Source: a bacterium
Lineage (GTDB): Bacteria; Latescibacterota; UBA2968
NCBI GenBank assembly: GCA_027296045.1
Contig: JAPUJS010000294.1
Coordinates: forward strand, 1-6,933
Direction of reading: 5' to 3'
Length of the DNA: 6,933 nt
The position numbers and the translations under genes are program-made. The notes below the pieces were generated by a model. It saw only the letters and a program-made list of their open reading frames with translations, had not been told where the DNA came from and searched no databases. Positions 1 through 5,153 of this stretch are shown one piece after another; within the stretch, counting starts at the first letter, position 1, and each line of letters starts with the position of its first letter.

Positions 1-3
1 ATG

Positions 4-48
4 CATATACGTCATCCGCCGAAAATTTAACGACAAATGACGTATATG
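4..48. repeat. Perfect 12-bp inverted repeat with 21-bp centre
   Basis: CATATACGTCAT at 4-15 is matched exactly by its reverse complement ATGACGTATATG at 37-48, with a 21-base centre. There is no T-run after the right arm on the plus strand, so a rho-independent terminator is unlikely. It could be a protein-binding dyad, the end of a small mobile or repeat element, or part of a structure that continues outside the window. No gene is visible around it. Confidence 0.6.
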
Positions 49-144
49 TCAAGAAGCTGGCCAAAATGTGTTTGAACCCCTGGAAAAAGCAGCGTTGACA
101 CTGTTCTTGCATCAAAAGTTGTGTGTGTGCCATTTTCAGAACAA

Positions 145-192
145 TTGTACCGCTTTCCCAACAGCTTGTACCGAATTCGGTACAGACTGTTG
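145..192. promoter_or_regulatory. Operator-like site: 34-bp dyad plus upstream half-site
   Basis: The core 167-184, TGTACCGAATTCGGTACA, is a perfect 18-bp palindrome. It is flanked by matching outer arms CAACAG (159-164) and CTGTTG (187-192), separated from the core by two unpaired bases on each side, giving a 34-bp near-palindrome. The half-site TTGTACCG at 166-173 also occurs at 145-152, exactly 21 bases upstream, about two helical turns. A long dyad with a phased extra half-site is the usual look of a cooperative repressor or activator binding site. It lies about 100 bases upstream of the sigma-54 promoter match, a common position for an enhancer-type activator site. The binding protein is unknown. 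Confidence 0.5.
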
Positions 193-277
193 TCTCATAT
201 AGTGCTTAAATCTTCTTCCTCTCGTCCTTCACCCTTTCTTAAGCCTATTTAAATCAATAATTTTTACTAAGAATTAC

Positions 278-302
278 GGGTGTGCCCAAAACTGGCACAC
301 CC
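278..302. repeat. Perfect 9-bp stem-loop overlapping the -24 promoter element
   Basis: GGGTGTGCC (278-286) pairs perfectly with GGCACACCC (294-302) around a 7-base loop, CAAAACT. Neither strand has a T-tract directly after the stem, so a terminator is unlikely. The right arm contains the TGGCAC-type -24 element of the sigma-54 match, so the dyad could be an operator covering the promoter. Alternatively, the promoter match is a by-product of the palindrome. Confidence 0.5.
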
Positions 303-308
303 CTTGCG
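292..308 (+). promoter_or_regulatory. Sigma-54 (RpoN) type promoter
   Basis: CTGGCAC (292-298), five bases, then TTGC (304-307) matches the sigma-54 consensus YTGGCACG-N4-TTGCW with correct GG-to-GC spacing (GG 294-295, GC 306-307). The final W position is G instead of A or T. Transcription would start near 318-319, about 50 bases before the GTG of the regulator pseudogene and on the same strand. The palindromic operator-like site about 100 bases upstream suits an enhancer-binding activator. No RpoN activator gene is in the window. Confidence 0.55.
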
Positions 309-366
309 ATTAATGATATACAGGTGTTGATCGACCTGAACCACTACCCACTCAGGAGACCGGAAC

Positions 367-718
367 GTGGACACACTTAAAATCGATCTGCAAGGTGCCA
401 AAATCCTCCTGGTTGACGACACAGAGGCCAACCTCAACCTGCTGTGCGAACTGCTGGAGCCCGAAGGCTACAAAATCTCAATGGCCCCAACGGTGAAATC
501 GCCCTCCGAATTGTGCATCGTATCCAGCCCAACCTCATCTTGCTGGATGTGCAAATGCCCGGCTACGAGCGCCTGATAGAGACCATTCGGATGGGATGTG
601 AGGAAAACTTTCGGCAGAAGACCTGCTGAAGCGGATCGTCGAGACCGTCGGTGACTTCACCGACGGCGCGACGGCTACGGACGATCGGACATGTGTGATT
701 CTGGGAGTGAACCGTTGA
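367..718 (+). pseudogene. Remnant of a response regulator with PP2C/SpoIIE (RsbU-type) phosphatase output
   Basis: The start is GTG at 367, preceded by AGGAG at 354-358 (8-base spacing). Frame 1 encodes the beginning of a receiver domain: AKILLVDD, with the acidic pair at codons 17-18 (415-420), then LLCELLEPEGY. A one-base loss near 487-488 moves the reading to the frame with codons at 489 (NGEIALRIV... then LLDVQMPG, phospho-acceptor Asp at 546-548). Right after MPG the sequence changes to YERLIETIR, which resembles the FGEERL segment near the end of PP2C-type phosphatases. A second one-base loss near 600-601 leads into GKLSAEDLLKRIVETV and ATATDDRTCVILGVNR, ending at TGA 716-718, the usual PP2C C-terminus with its DD metal pair (680-685). 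The end of the receiver and most of the phosphatase are missing. By analogy with intact REC-PP2C proteins, it would have controlled an anti-sigma/anti-anti-sigma switch; it is now inactive. Domain assignment is from motif recognition. Confidence 0.75.
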
Positions 719-774
719 AATGGGTGTGTGCTTTCGGAAAGGAAGGGATGCGAGAGGAATCGGGAAGGTAAAAT

Positions 775-1168
775 TTATGCAACGGTCTCAACGTGTGGAT
801 ATTTTAACAGCTTGTTATCAGACGTCACCAGAGGACAGCCATGCACCCTCGCTGTCGCGACAATGATCTGATCTGCCGGATCCCGATGGAAACTCGCCGG
901 GCAGGGTTGTCGATGCAATGGCAATTTCCGGCGTCAATTCCAGTAGGGCAATACCGGAATACCTCAACGCCTGCCCGAACCACTCGCTTAGGGGGCAAGA
1001 AATATCAAGCCGTCCGTATTCAACAAGCTTCGCGATCTCCCAGCAGGAGATCGCGCTCACGCCAATCACGTTCGATTCGTTGGCTTCGACCGTTTCTGTC
1101 TGGACCCTGCTGAGTCGCTCATCGCCATGAACCCACCAGACCCAGATGTGCGTGTCGAGAACAATCAC
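775..1168 (-). pseudogene. VapC-like PIN-domain toxin, frameshifted
   Basis: The gene starts at GTG 1168-1166, overlapping the antitoxin stop by four bases (GTGA). The first 93 codons read MIVLDTHIWVWW..., then SAISCWEIAKL... to LPGEF. The frame then breaks at about 888-892: one extra base in the TTTCC run sends translation to an early stop at 818-820 (116 aa). Removing one base restores HRDPADQIIVATA and LVTSDNKLLK, with a stop at 775-777, for a 130-residue protein, the normal length for this PIN family. The four acidic residues of the PIN nuclease centre are all recognisable: D5, E44, D99 and D117 of the restored protein. Intact members are Mg-dependent RNases neutralised by the adjacent antitoxin. 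As written, the product lacks the last two acids and should be inactive. A sequencing indel or ribosomal frameshifting would be the alternatives. Confidence 0.8.
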
Positions 1169-1380
1169 TTCAGTGCGCCCCAGTCCTCTTCGGCAACGCT
1201 CCCGAACGGATCATCGTAACGAACCGTTTTACCGCGCAGGGGATAGCGCTCGTCTTGCTCCGCCTGACGCTCTCGGGCGCATACAGTAACTTCAACCTTC
1301 TCACCTGGGCGGAAAGGCAACCCTTTAATCGTGAGCGTCCCGTCTTTAAGTATCGTTGTTTTTGAACGGTATGGCTGCAT
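1165..1380 (-). CDS. VapB-like antitoxin partner of the PIN toxin
   Basis: A 71-residue protein that appears intact, starting at ATG 1380-1378 with AGGAGA (minus strand, 1387-1392) seven bases upstream. The N-terminal part (MQPYRSKTTILKDGTLTIK, about residues 1-19, then LPFRPGEKVEV) resembles a small beta-rich DNA-binding module. The C-terminal part (YPLRGKTVRYDDPF, about 46-59, then VAEEDWGALK) resembles the toxin-binding tail of antitoxins that I recall paired with PIN proteins of this kind. It overlaps the toxin start by four bases, so the two are translationally coupled. Such antitoxins normally bind the toxin and repress their own promoter. It is the only undamaged member of its four-gene cluster. 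The exact antitoxin family name is not certain. Confidence 0.75.
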   Translation of the reverse strand: MQPYRSKTTILKDGTLTIKGLPFRPGEKVEVTVCARERQAEQDERYPLRGKTVRYDDPFGSVAEEDWGALK

Positions 1381-1430
1381 ACGCCGTCTCCTATCTCTGT
1401 TTCTGTAACAAACAATCGCTTCTCTTCTTC

Positions 1431-1502
1431 CTATCCGTCCAGGCCGTGCACGAGGAGCCGAATCGTTACCTCACGATTGGCACTGACAACACCGGTCATC
1501 AT
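1431..1502 (-). pseudogene. N-terminal stub of a retropepsin-like (clan AA) aspartic protease
   Basis: ATGATG at 1502-1497 overlaps the stop of the preceding gene (ATGA), and the frame runs 23 codons to TAG at 1431-1433. The peptide MMTGVVSANREVTIRLLVHG resembles the beginning of small clan AA aspartic proteases, which I recall starting with M-x-TG-V-V-...-REA-x-IRL and continuing to a catalytic DTG about ten residues later. Here the reading stops before any DTG, and only 50 bases separate the stub from the antitoxin start, so most of the protein (normally somewhat over 100 residues) is gone. The assignment rests on the short match and on the neighbour: the upstream gene family is, to my knowledge, commonly paired with this protease. 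Confidence 0.55.
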
Positions 1503-1774
1503 GCCGTTTCTGCCACTGAACGCGGACCGAACCAGTGGACACCCCGGTGGCCGATGCGGACGAACCAGGTCTACGCATCCGGGCAACGGGCAAGCAGGCG
1601 CTCGGACGCTGCAAGCGTGTCATCCGCCACTTCGAACGCGCCCGTTTCAAGGTCAATCGCAACAATTCTGCCTTCGTTGCCCGCTTCTACCCAGGGCCGT
1701 ACCTGTCGCTCGTATATGGGGTTGCCGCGCCGGGCGAACTCTTCTTTACTGTAACGAGGTTGTCGTGCGGTCAC
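1499..1774 (-). pseudogene. Conserved hypothetical small protein interrupted by an amber codon
   Basis: From GTG at 1774-1772, 67 codons read through YSKEEFARRG, IYERQVRPWVEAGNEG and RIVAIDLETGAFEVADDTL to ARCPDA, followed by TAG at 1573-1571. The same frame continues with TWFVRIGHRGVHWFGPRSV and stops at TGA 1501-1499, and this tail looks like the normal end of the family (RIGHR...FG). The amber probably replaced a CAG glutamine codon, as one C-to-T change explains it. The restored length is 91 codons. The start has only a weak purine-rich stretch (GAGAGAAA) upstream, and no in-frame ATG lies between it and an upstream stop. The family function is unknown; a role linked to the adjacent aspartic protease is suggested by position only. 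Amber readthrough or a 67-residue functional product cannot be excluded. Confidence 0.65.
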
Positions 1775-1912
1775 CGGTTTCTCTCGCTCAGTTTAAGTCT
1801 CGATGGTGTCCTGTTTTCTTAGGGTAAGTATAGCCATCTTGCATCGTTGTTTCAAGGACAAACTGACCGGAGATAGGATTTTCTCATCCGAACCTGCACT
1901 TCTCGTTTGATC

Positions 1913-1941
1913 TTGACAGCCGTTCGTGTTTATCTTTTAAC
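1913..1941 (+). promoter_or_regulatory. Possible sigma-70 promoter
   Basis: TTGACA (1913-1918) is a perfect -35 hexamer; TTTAAC (1936-1941), 17 bases further on, matches four of six positions of the -10. Transcription would begin near 1948, practically on the GGAGG at 1945-1949 that precedes the mini-ORF, so that ORF's leader would be unusually short. It could instead serve the nucleotidase gene, with a leader of nearly 200 bases. Sequence match only. Confidence 0.3.
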
Positions 1942-1956
1942 GATGGAGGTCACGCC

Positions 1957-2025
1957 ATGAGAGGGCATCCACTCACCGTGAACAGAGACCGTCACGCTGC
2001 GCCGAGAATATTCCGAAATAGTTAA
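1957..2025 (+). CDS. 22-codon mini-ORF with a strong ribosome binding site, possibly a truncated gene start
   Basis: ATG at 1957 is preceded by GGAGG at 1945-1949 (7-base spacing). The frame MRGHPLTVNRDRHAAPRIFR plus two more residues ends at TAA 2023-2025, where the sequence turns AT-rich. I do not recognise the peptide. The good initiation region with so short a frame suggests either a gene cut off after its first codons or a leader peptide. It could also be chance. Confidence 0.25.
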   Translation: MRGHPLTVNRDRHAAPRIFRNS

Positions 2026-2049
2026 ATTTTTTTGGAGAATATTTCGAAA
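2004..2049. repeat. 15-bp direct repeat with 31-base period
   Basis: GAGAATATTCCGAAA (2004-2018) and GAGAATATTTCGAAA (2035-2049) agree in 14 of 15 positions and begin 31 bases apart, about three helical turns, so they would face the same side of the DNA. The first copy contains the palindrome GAATATTC (2006-2013) and the second TTTCGAAA (2042-2049). They lie about 90-140 bases upstream of the nucleotidase start, a reasonable place for a regulator site. Low sequence complexity makes chance similarity possible. Confidence 0.45.
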
Positions 2050-2130
2050 ATGCAGTATTTTGAAAGACATCTAAATATTGAGACAATGGTTGACGTACTT
2101 CAGAACCTACAAAAATCATGAATCCTCAAA

Positions 2131-2135
2131 AGGAG
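2131..2135 (+). promoter_or_regulatory. Ribosome binding site that fixes the nucleotidase start
   Basis: AGGAG within AAAAGGAGA, five bases before GTG 2141. It selects GTG 2141 over the in-frame TTG at 2078, which has no comparable site and would place 21 extra residues in front of a clear signal peptide. Confidence 0.7.
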
Positions 2136-2140
2136 ACATT

Positions 2141-3625
2141 GTGACAATCCAGATCAAACCTCGATTGCTCCTGATCATGCTGTTGGTGTGGACCTTCGCT
2201 GGAAGCGCATGGGCGCAAGTGTGCGAGATAACCCTGCTACAGCTCAATGATGTGTATGAAATGCGCCCAGTAAGAAACGGCACGCTGGGTGGGCTTGCGC
2301 GTGTGGCAACTATTCGCAAGGAATTGGTGGCACAAAATGCGAATACATTTACCATTCTGGCCGGTGATTTTCTGAGCCCTTCTGCGCTGGGAACGGCAAA
2401 GGTAAATGGGGAACGTCTATCAGGCAGACAGATGGTGGATGTCCTGAACAGATTGGGATTGGATTATGCCACCTTTGGAAACCATGAGTTTGATCTCAAA
2501 GAGGACCGGTTTCACAAACGGTTGGCGGAATCCCGTTTTGCCTGGGTGTCGAGCAATGTGGTCCATGCAAGCGGAAAAGCCTTTTCCAATGTGCCCGAGC
2601 ACGTCGTCTTCACCGTCCAGAGCGAGACGAGTGGGCCCGTACGCGTGGGACTGTTTGGGATCACGTTAATCGACAACCAGCCCGATTATGCCAACATAAA
2701 AGATCCACTCAAAATGGCGAGCGAGCAGGTGCATAAACTAAGAGATCAAGTTGACATTCTGATTGCAATCACACACCTGAATTTGGCGCAAGATATCCAG
2801 TTGGCAGAAACCGTTCCTGGCATTGACCTGATTATCGGAGGACACGAACACGAAAACGTACAAATGTGGCGTGGTTCCAACATGACACCCATTTTCAAAG
2901 CCGATAGCAATGCACGTTCTGTATACATTCATCAGTTGCATTACAACACCCAGACCCGTGAACTGCAAATCGAAACCCATCTGAAGCAAATTACGGATGC
3001 AATTCCATCGGATCCGACCCTAAAAAAACAGATCGATTCCTGGGTCGAACAGGCCTACAAAGGATTCCGAGAAGCGGGTTTTGATCCAGAAAGTCTTGTG
3101 ACCACACTTTCCGAACCGCTCGATGGGAGGGACGCAATCATCACAAGAGGTTCTACAAATTTAACGGATCTGATTGCCAACAGCATGATCCATGCTGCGC
3201 CCCAATCACAAGTGGCCATCTTTAACAGTGGCACAATTCGAATTGACGATACAGTACCCCCCGGACCAATCACGGTATACGATGTCATCCGTGTGATTCC
3301 GTTTGGAGACCTTGTGTTTGCTCTGGAGGTCAAAGGCCGTTTGCTCCAGCGCATTTTAGAACAAGGACGCAACAACAGAGGCAGTGGGGCCTTTCTTCAG
3401 ACAGCCAACGTCAACTTCCATGACGGATCCTGGCTGGTGGGCGAAAAGCGGTTGGAGGCGGACCAGGTCTATCGCGTTGCAATGAATGAATTTCTACTCA
3501 CGGGAAAAGAAAAAGGATTGGACTTTCTCACACGAGACAATCCAGACCTTCGGGTGATTCAAGCACACGCCGATATCCGAACCGCGCTGATCGCGCAATT
3601 GAAACGTGTTTTCAATGGAAAATAA
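2141..3625 (+). CDS. Secreted 5'-nucleotidase / UshA-type bifunctional metallophosphatase
   Basis: A 494-residue protein from GTG 2141. Residues 1-25 form a signal peptide: basic start (KPR), hydrophobic LLLIMLLVWTFAG core and a cleavage site after SAWA. The calcineurin-like phosphatase domain (about 29-270) shows NDVYE (D37, Y39), LAGDF (D76), GNHEFD (N114, H115), THL (H212) and GGHEH (H235, H237), the metal ligands of the 5'-nucleotidase family. The C-terminal 5'-nucleotidase domain (about 320-490) shows TRGSTNLTDLIANS, FNSGTIRIDD and a GAFLQ segment that would contribute to substrate stacking. The family hydrolyses nucleoside phosphates, UDP-sugars or cyclic nucleotides outside the cytoplasmic membrane for phosphate and nucleoside uptake; the exact substrate is unknown here. 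Oddity: the usual DxH of motif I is DVY. I recall a subgroup with this NDVYE motif, so it is probably not a defect. Length and domain order are normal. It stands alone on the plus strand and converges with the minus-strand operon. Confidence 0.9.
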   Translation: MTIQIKPRLLLIMLLVWTFAGSAWAQVCEITLLQLNDVYEMRPVRNGTLGGLARVATIRKELVAQNANTFTILAGDFLSPSALGTAKVNGERLSGRQMVDVLNRLGLDYATFGNHEFDLKEDRFHKRLAESRFAWVSSNVVHASGKAFSNVPEHVVFTVQSETSGPVRVGLFGITLIDNQPDYANIKDPLKMASEQVHKLRDQVDILIAITHLNLAQDIQLAETVPGIDLIIGGHEHENVQMWRGSNMTPIFKADSNARSVYIHQLHYNTQTRELQIETHLKQITDAIPSDPTLKKQIDSWVEQAYKGFREAGFDPESLVTTLSEPLDGRDAIITRGSTNLTDLIANSMIHAAPQSQVAIFNSGTIRIDDTVPPGPITVYDVIRVIPFGDLVFALEVKGRLLQRILEQGRNNRGSGAFLQTANVNFHDGSWLVGEKRLEADQVYRVAMNEFLLTGKEKGLDFLTRDNPDLRVIQAHADIRTALIAQLKRVFNGK

Positions 3626-3674
3626 ATCCGCACCGCACACAAAAAACCCATTACCCCGGAAAGTCGATCAGGTT

Positions 3675-3694
3675 GATCAAACTACGGTTTGGTC
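3675..3694 (+). terminator. Short hairpin with UACG tetraloop between convergent genes
   Basis: GATCAAAC (3675-3682) and GTTTGGTC (3687-3694) form an 8-bp stem with one U-G pair, capped by UACG closed by C-G, the stable UNCG-type tetraloop when read as plus-strand RNA. It lies 49 bases after the nucleotidase stop and overlaps the last codons of the opposing gene. There is no T-run behind it, so it is not a standard rho-independent terminator. It may protect the mRNA end or simply be chance. Confidence 0.25.
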
Positions 3695-4296
3695 TGCTCC
3701 ACAAACGTCTTCAACACAGCCTTTGCTCCCCCAATAATCGGCGCCCCGTGTGCAAATAGCAAATGCTCAAAGTCCCGTTCCAGAAGCCGCTCCAATGCTT
3801 CCAGCAGACCGCTTTTCACACCTTCCGGATCTTCACCCATCAATCGGTCCGGCACAAACACCAACTCGCTATCCCACCGCATAAGAGCATCTCCTATCGA
3901 CAAAATGCCGCCTTCCTGCGGGATGTAAAGCGCTGTTTCCTCCGGACAAAGCGACCCTACCGCCACTGCCAAAATACCACCTGGCAGTTCGTCTCCGTGC
4001 TCAAATGACGTCACCGGTTCCCCCTGCGTAAATTCATGCATCCCCGCCCGATGGCACCAGATCTTGGGGCTGAACGCCTCAAAAAACTGCTCGCAATGCC
4101 GGTAGTGAAGCCGGTTGGTCAAGAGTATGTGTTCAGGACGATCGTGACCGTCAAACCAACCGACTCCTTCTGCTGGAAGCAAAGGATCAATCAATACAGC
4201 CGGCTCTGTCGCAGACAGGTAATAGCAATGGACATCTATGTTGATGTCCGGATGCAGCGCTGTCCAGTGAAACACACCGGGAAGGATCTCATTCAT
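3682..4296 (-). CDS. Metallo-beta-lactamase-fold protein with degenerate metal site
   Basis: A 204-residue protein from ATG 4296-4294 with a very strong AAGGAGG (minus strand, 4303-4309) six bases upstream. The opening (LPGVFHWTALHP, then HCYYLSATEPAVLIDPLLP, D37) is the typical beta-lactamase-fold start. Where active enzymes have THxHxDH, this protein has TNRLHYRH (60-67): the first His is replaced by Arg and the Asp by Arg, leaving H64 and H67. The middle ligand region reads LCPEETALYI (116-125) without the usual GHTPG His. GDAL (D136) and AHG (H183) remain. I recall a widespread family carrying TNRHHYRH and the DETALHI-like segment, so the change is family-wide rather than decay, and its activity is unknown. 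No signal peptide is present, so it is presumably cytoplasmic. It is the last gene of the minus-strand series, 93 bases behind the GDPD-family gene. Confidence 0.75.
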   Translation of the reverse strand: MNEILPGVFHWTALHPDINIDVHCYYLSATEPAVLIDPLLPAEGVGWFDGHDRPEHILLTNRLHYRHCEQFFEAFSPKIWCHRAGMHEFTQGEPVTSFEHGDELPGGILAVAVGSLCPEETALYIPQEGGILSIGDALMRWDSELVFVPDRLMGEDPEGVKSGLLEALERLLERDFEHLLFAHGAPIIGGAKAVLKTFVEQTKP

Positions 4297-4389
4297 AAAA
4301 AACCTCCTTGCAGAAATCTAAGTGAAGCGGATCGTATCGAAGGATCAAGCCCATCGTAATCACAACAGATCGCCTGCCAGGACACGCAT

Positions 4390-5139
4390 CTATACCGTAG
4401 AAAACCCACCCGCAATCAAAACATGTGCTGCATTTGTCAAAATGACATCCACCCCTTGATCCACAAATTTCAGCGCATCGTCCAGTTCGTCAGCCCAGAA
4501 CACATTGCAGATCAAGCCCGCTTCCTGAGCCTTTCGAATCTGGTCTTCTCGGACCGTTCGGCCAAACTGAATCCGCTTGCAATCATATGCCAGTGCCTTC
4601 TCAATCTGCTCATCCGGGTCGTGCTGACCCCGCAGACACGCCCGGGTAATCTCCGGCGCATAAGACCGGGCAAGTGCCAGTTCCAAATCCTGACCCAGGG
4701 CAAGATAAGTTCCATCTACCGGCTCTCGTTCCCTCAAAAGATCGCATACCAGCTTCACCAGCTCACCATCTGGACCGCCATCCTTAATATGGATATTCAT
4801 CCCAACCCGACCATCCACCAGATCCAAAATCTCCTCTAACCTGGGCACCCGCACGCCCTGCCAGACATCCCCATATCCAACCCCAGCATCCAGTTGACAG
4901 ATCTCTTCCCAGGCCATCTCCGTCACTCTCCCCGTCCCGCTGGTCGTACGATCCACTTTCGGATCGTGACAAACAACGGCAACCCCATCCTCACTCATCC
5001 ATAAATCAAACTCAATCTCATGCACCCCAACAGCGATTGCCGCGCCAAATGCAGGCAATGTATTCTCCGGACAAGCGTGACTTAATCCCCGATGGGCACA
5101 CAACCATGGATAAGGTGCCTGTGCTAACGAACGATTCAT
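4390..5139 (-). CDS. Glycerophosphodiester phosphodiesterase family protein
   Basis: A 249-residue TIM-barrel protein from ATG 5139-5137, with GAGGGGA upstream. Recognised GDPD signatures: AHRG (H16, R17), ENTLPAF (E25-N26-T27), EIEFDLWMSEDG (metal ligands E43 and D45), CHDPKVDRTT (second catalytic His H58) and a C-terminal GVDVILTN. The family cleaves glycerophosphodiesters such as glycerophosphocholine to glycerol-3-phosphate and an alcohol. No signal peptide is visible, suggesting cytoplasmic action like UgpQ. Oddity: at the position of the usual metal-binding Glu in the NIEIK motif this protein has H117 (MNIHIK, 114-119), so metal choice or substrate may differ. Length fits the family. 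Only 14 bases separate it from the sulfatase stop, so co-transcription is very likely. The true substrate may not be a lipid breakdown product. Confidence 0.88.
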   Translation of the reverse strand: MNRSLAQAPYPWLCAHRGLSHACPENTLPAFGAAIAVGVHEIEFDLWMSEDGVAVVCHDPKVDRTTSGTGRVTEMAWEEICQLDAGVGYGDVWQGVRVPRLEEILDLVDGRVGMNIHIKDGGPDGELVKLVCDLLREREPVDGTYLALGQDLELALARSYAPEITRACLRGQHDPDEQIEKALAYDCKRIQFGRTVREDQIRKAQEAGLICNVFWADELDDALKFVDQGVDVILTNAAHVLIAGGFSTV

Positions 5140-5153
5140 TTTTCCCCTCTAGG

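Larger units (their letters stand above)
1775..2140. other. Spacer of 366 bases between the decayed cluster and the nucleotidase gene
   Basis: No convincing gene is seen. The stretch holds a promoter-like site with a mini-ORF (1913-2025) and a direct repeat (2004-2049), described separately. From about 2005 the sequence becomes markedly AT-rich, including a run of seven or more T at about 2027-2033, as expected for the promoter region of the nucleotidase. The part from 1775 to 1912 shows nothing I can name. Confidence 0.6.

Noticed and set aside
95..123. Perfect TTGACA (95-100) as a sigma-70 promoter
   Set aside because: No acceptable -10 hexamer lies 16-18 bases downstream.
145..173. Repeated TTGTACCG as a repeat array or CRISPR
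   Set aside because: Only two short copies with no spacer-repeat pattern.
278..302. Stem-loop as a rho-independent terminator
   Set aside because: No T-tract follows on either strand, and no gene ends just before it.
1170..1415. Minus-strand open frame overlapping the antitoxin
   Set aside because: It is another frame of the antitoxin region with no recognisable protein; the antitoxin frame has the ribosome binding site and family-like sequence.
1356..1827. Plus-strand open frames across the small minus-strand genes
   Set aside because: They lie antisense to the conserved YSKEEFARRG gene and protease stub, have low-complexity composition and lack ribosome binding sites.
2060..2119. TTGAAA/GACAAT and TTGACG/AATCAT as nucleotidase promoters
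   Set aside because: Each -10 matches only four of six positions in AT-rich DNA, so chance is as likely. The second would also start transcription just before the ribosome binding site.
2078..2140. TTG at 2078 as nucleotidase start
   Set aside because: No ribosome binding site, and it would bury the signal peptide behind 21 polar residues.
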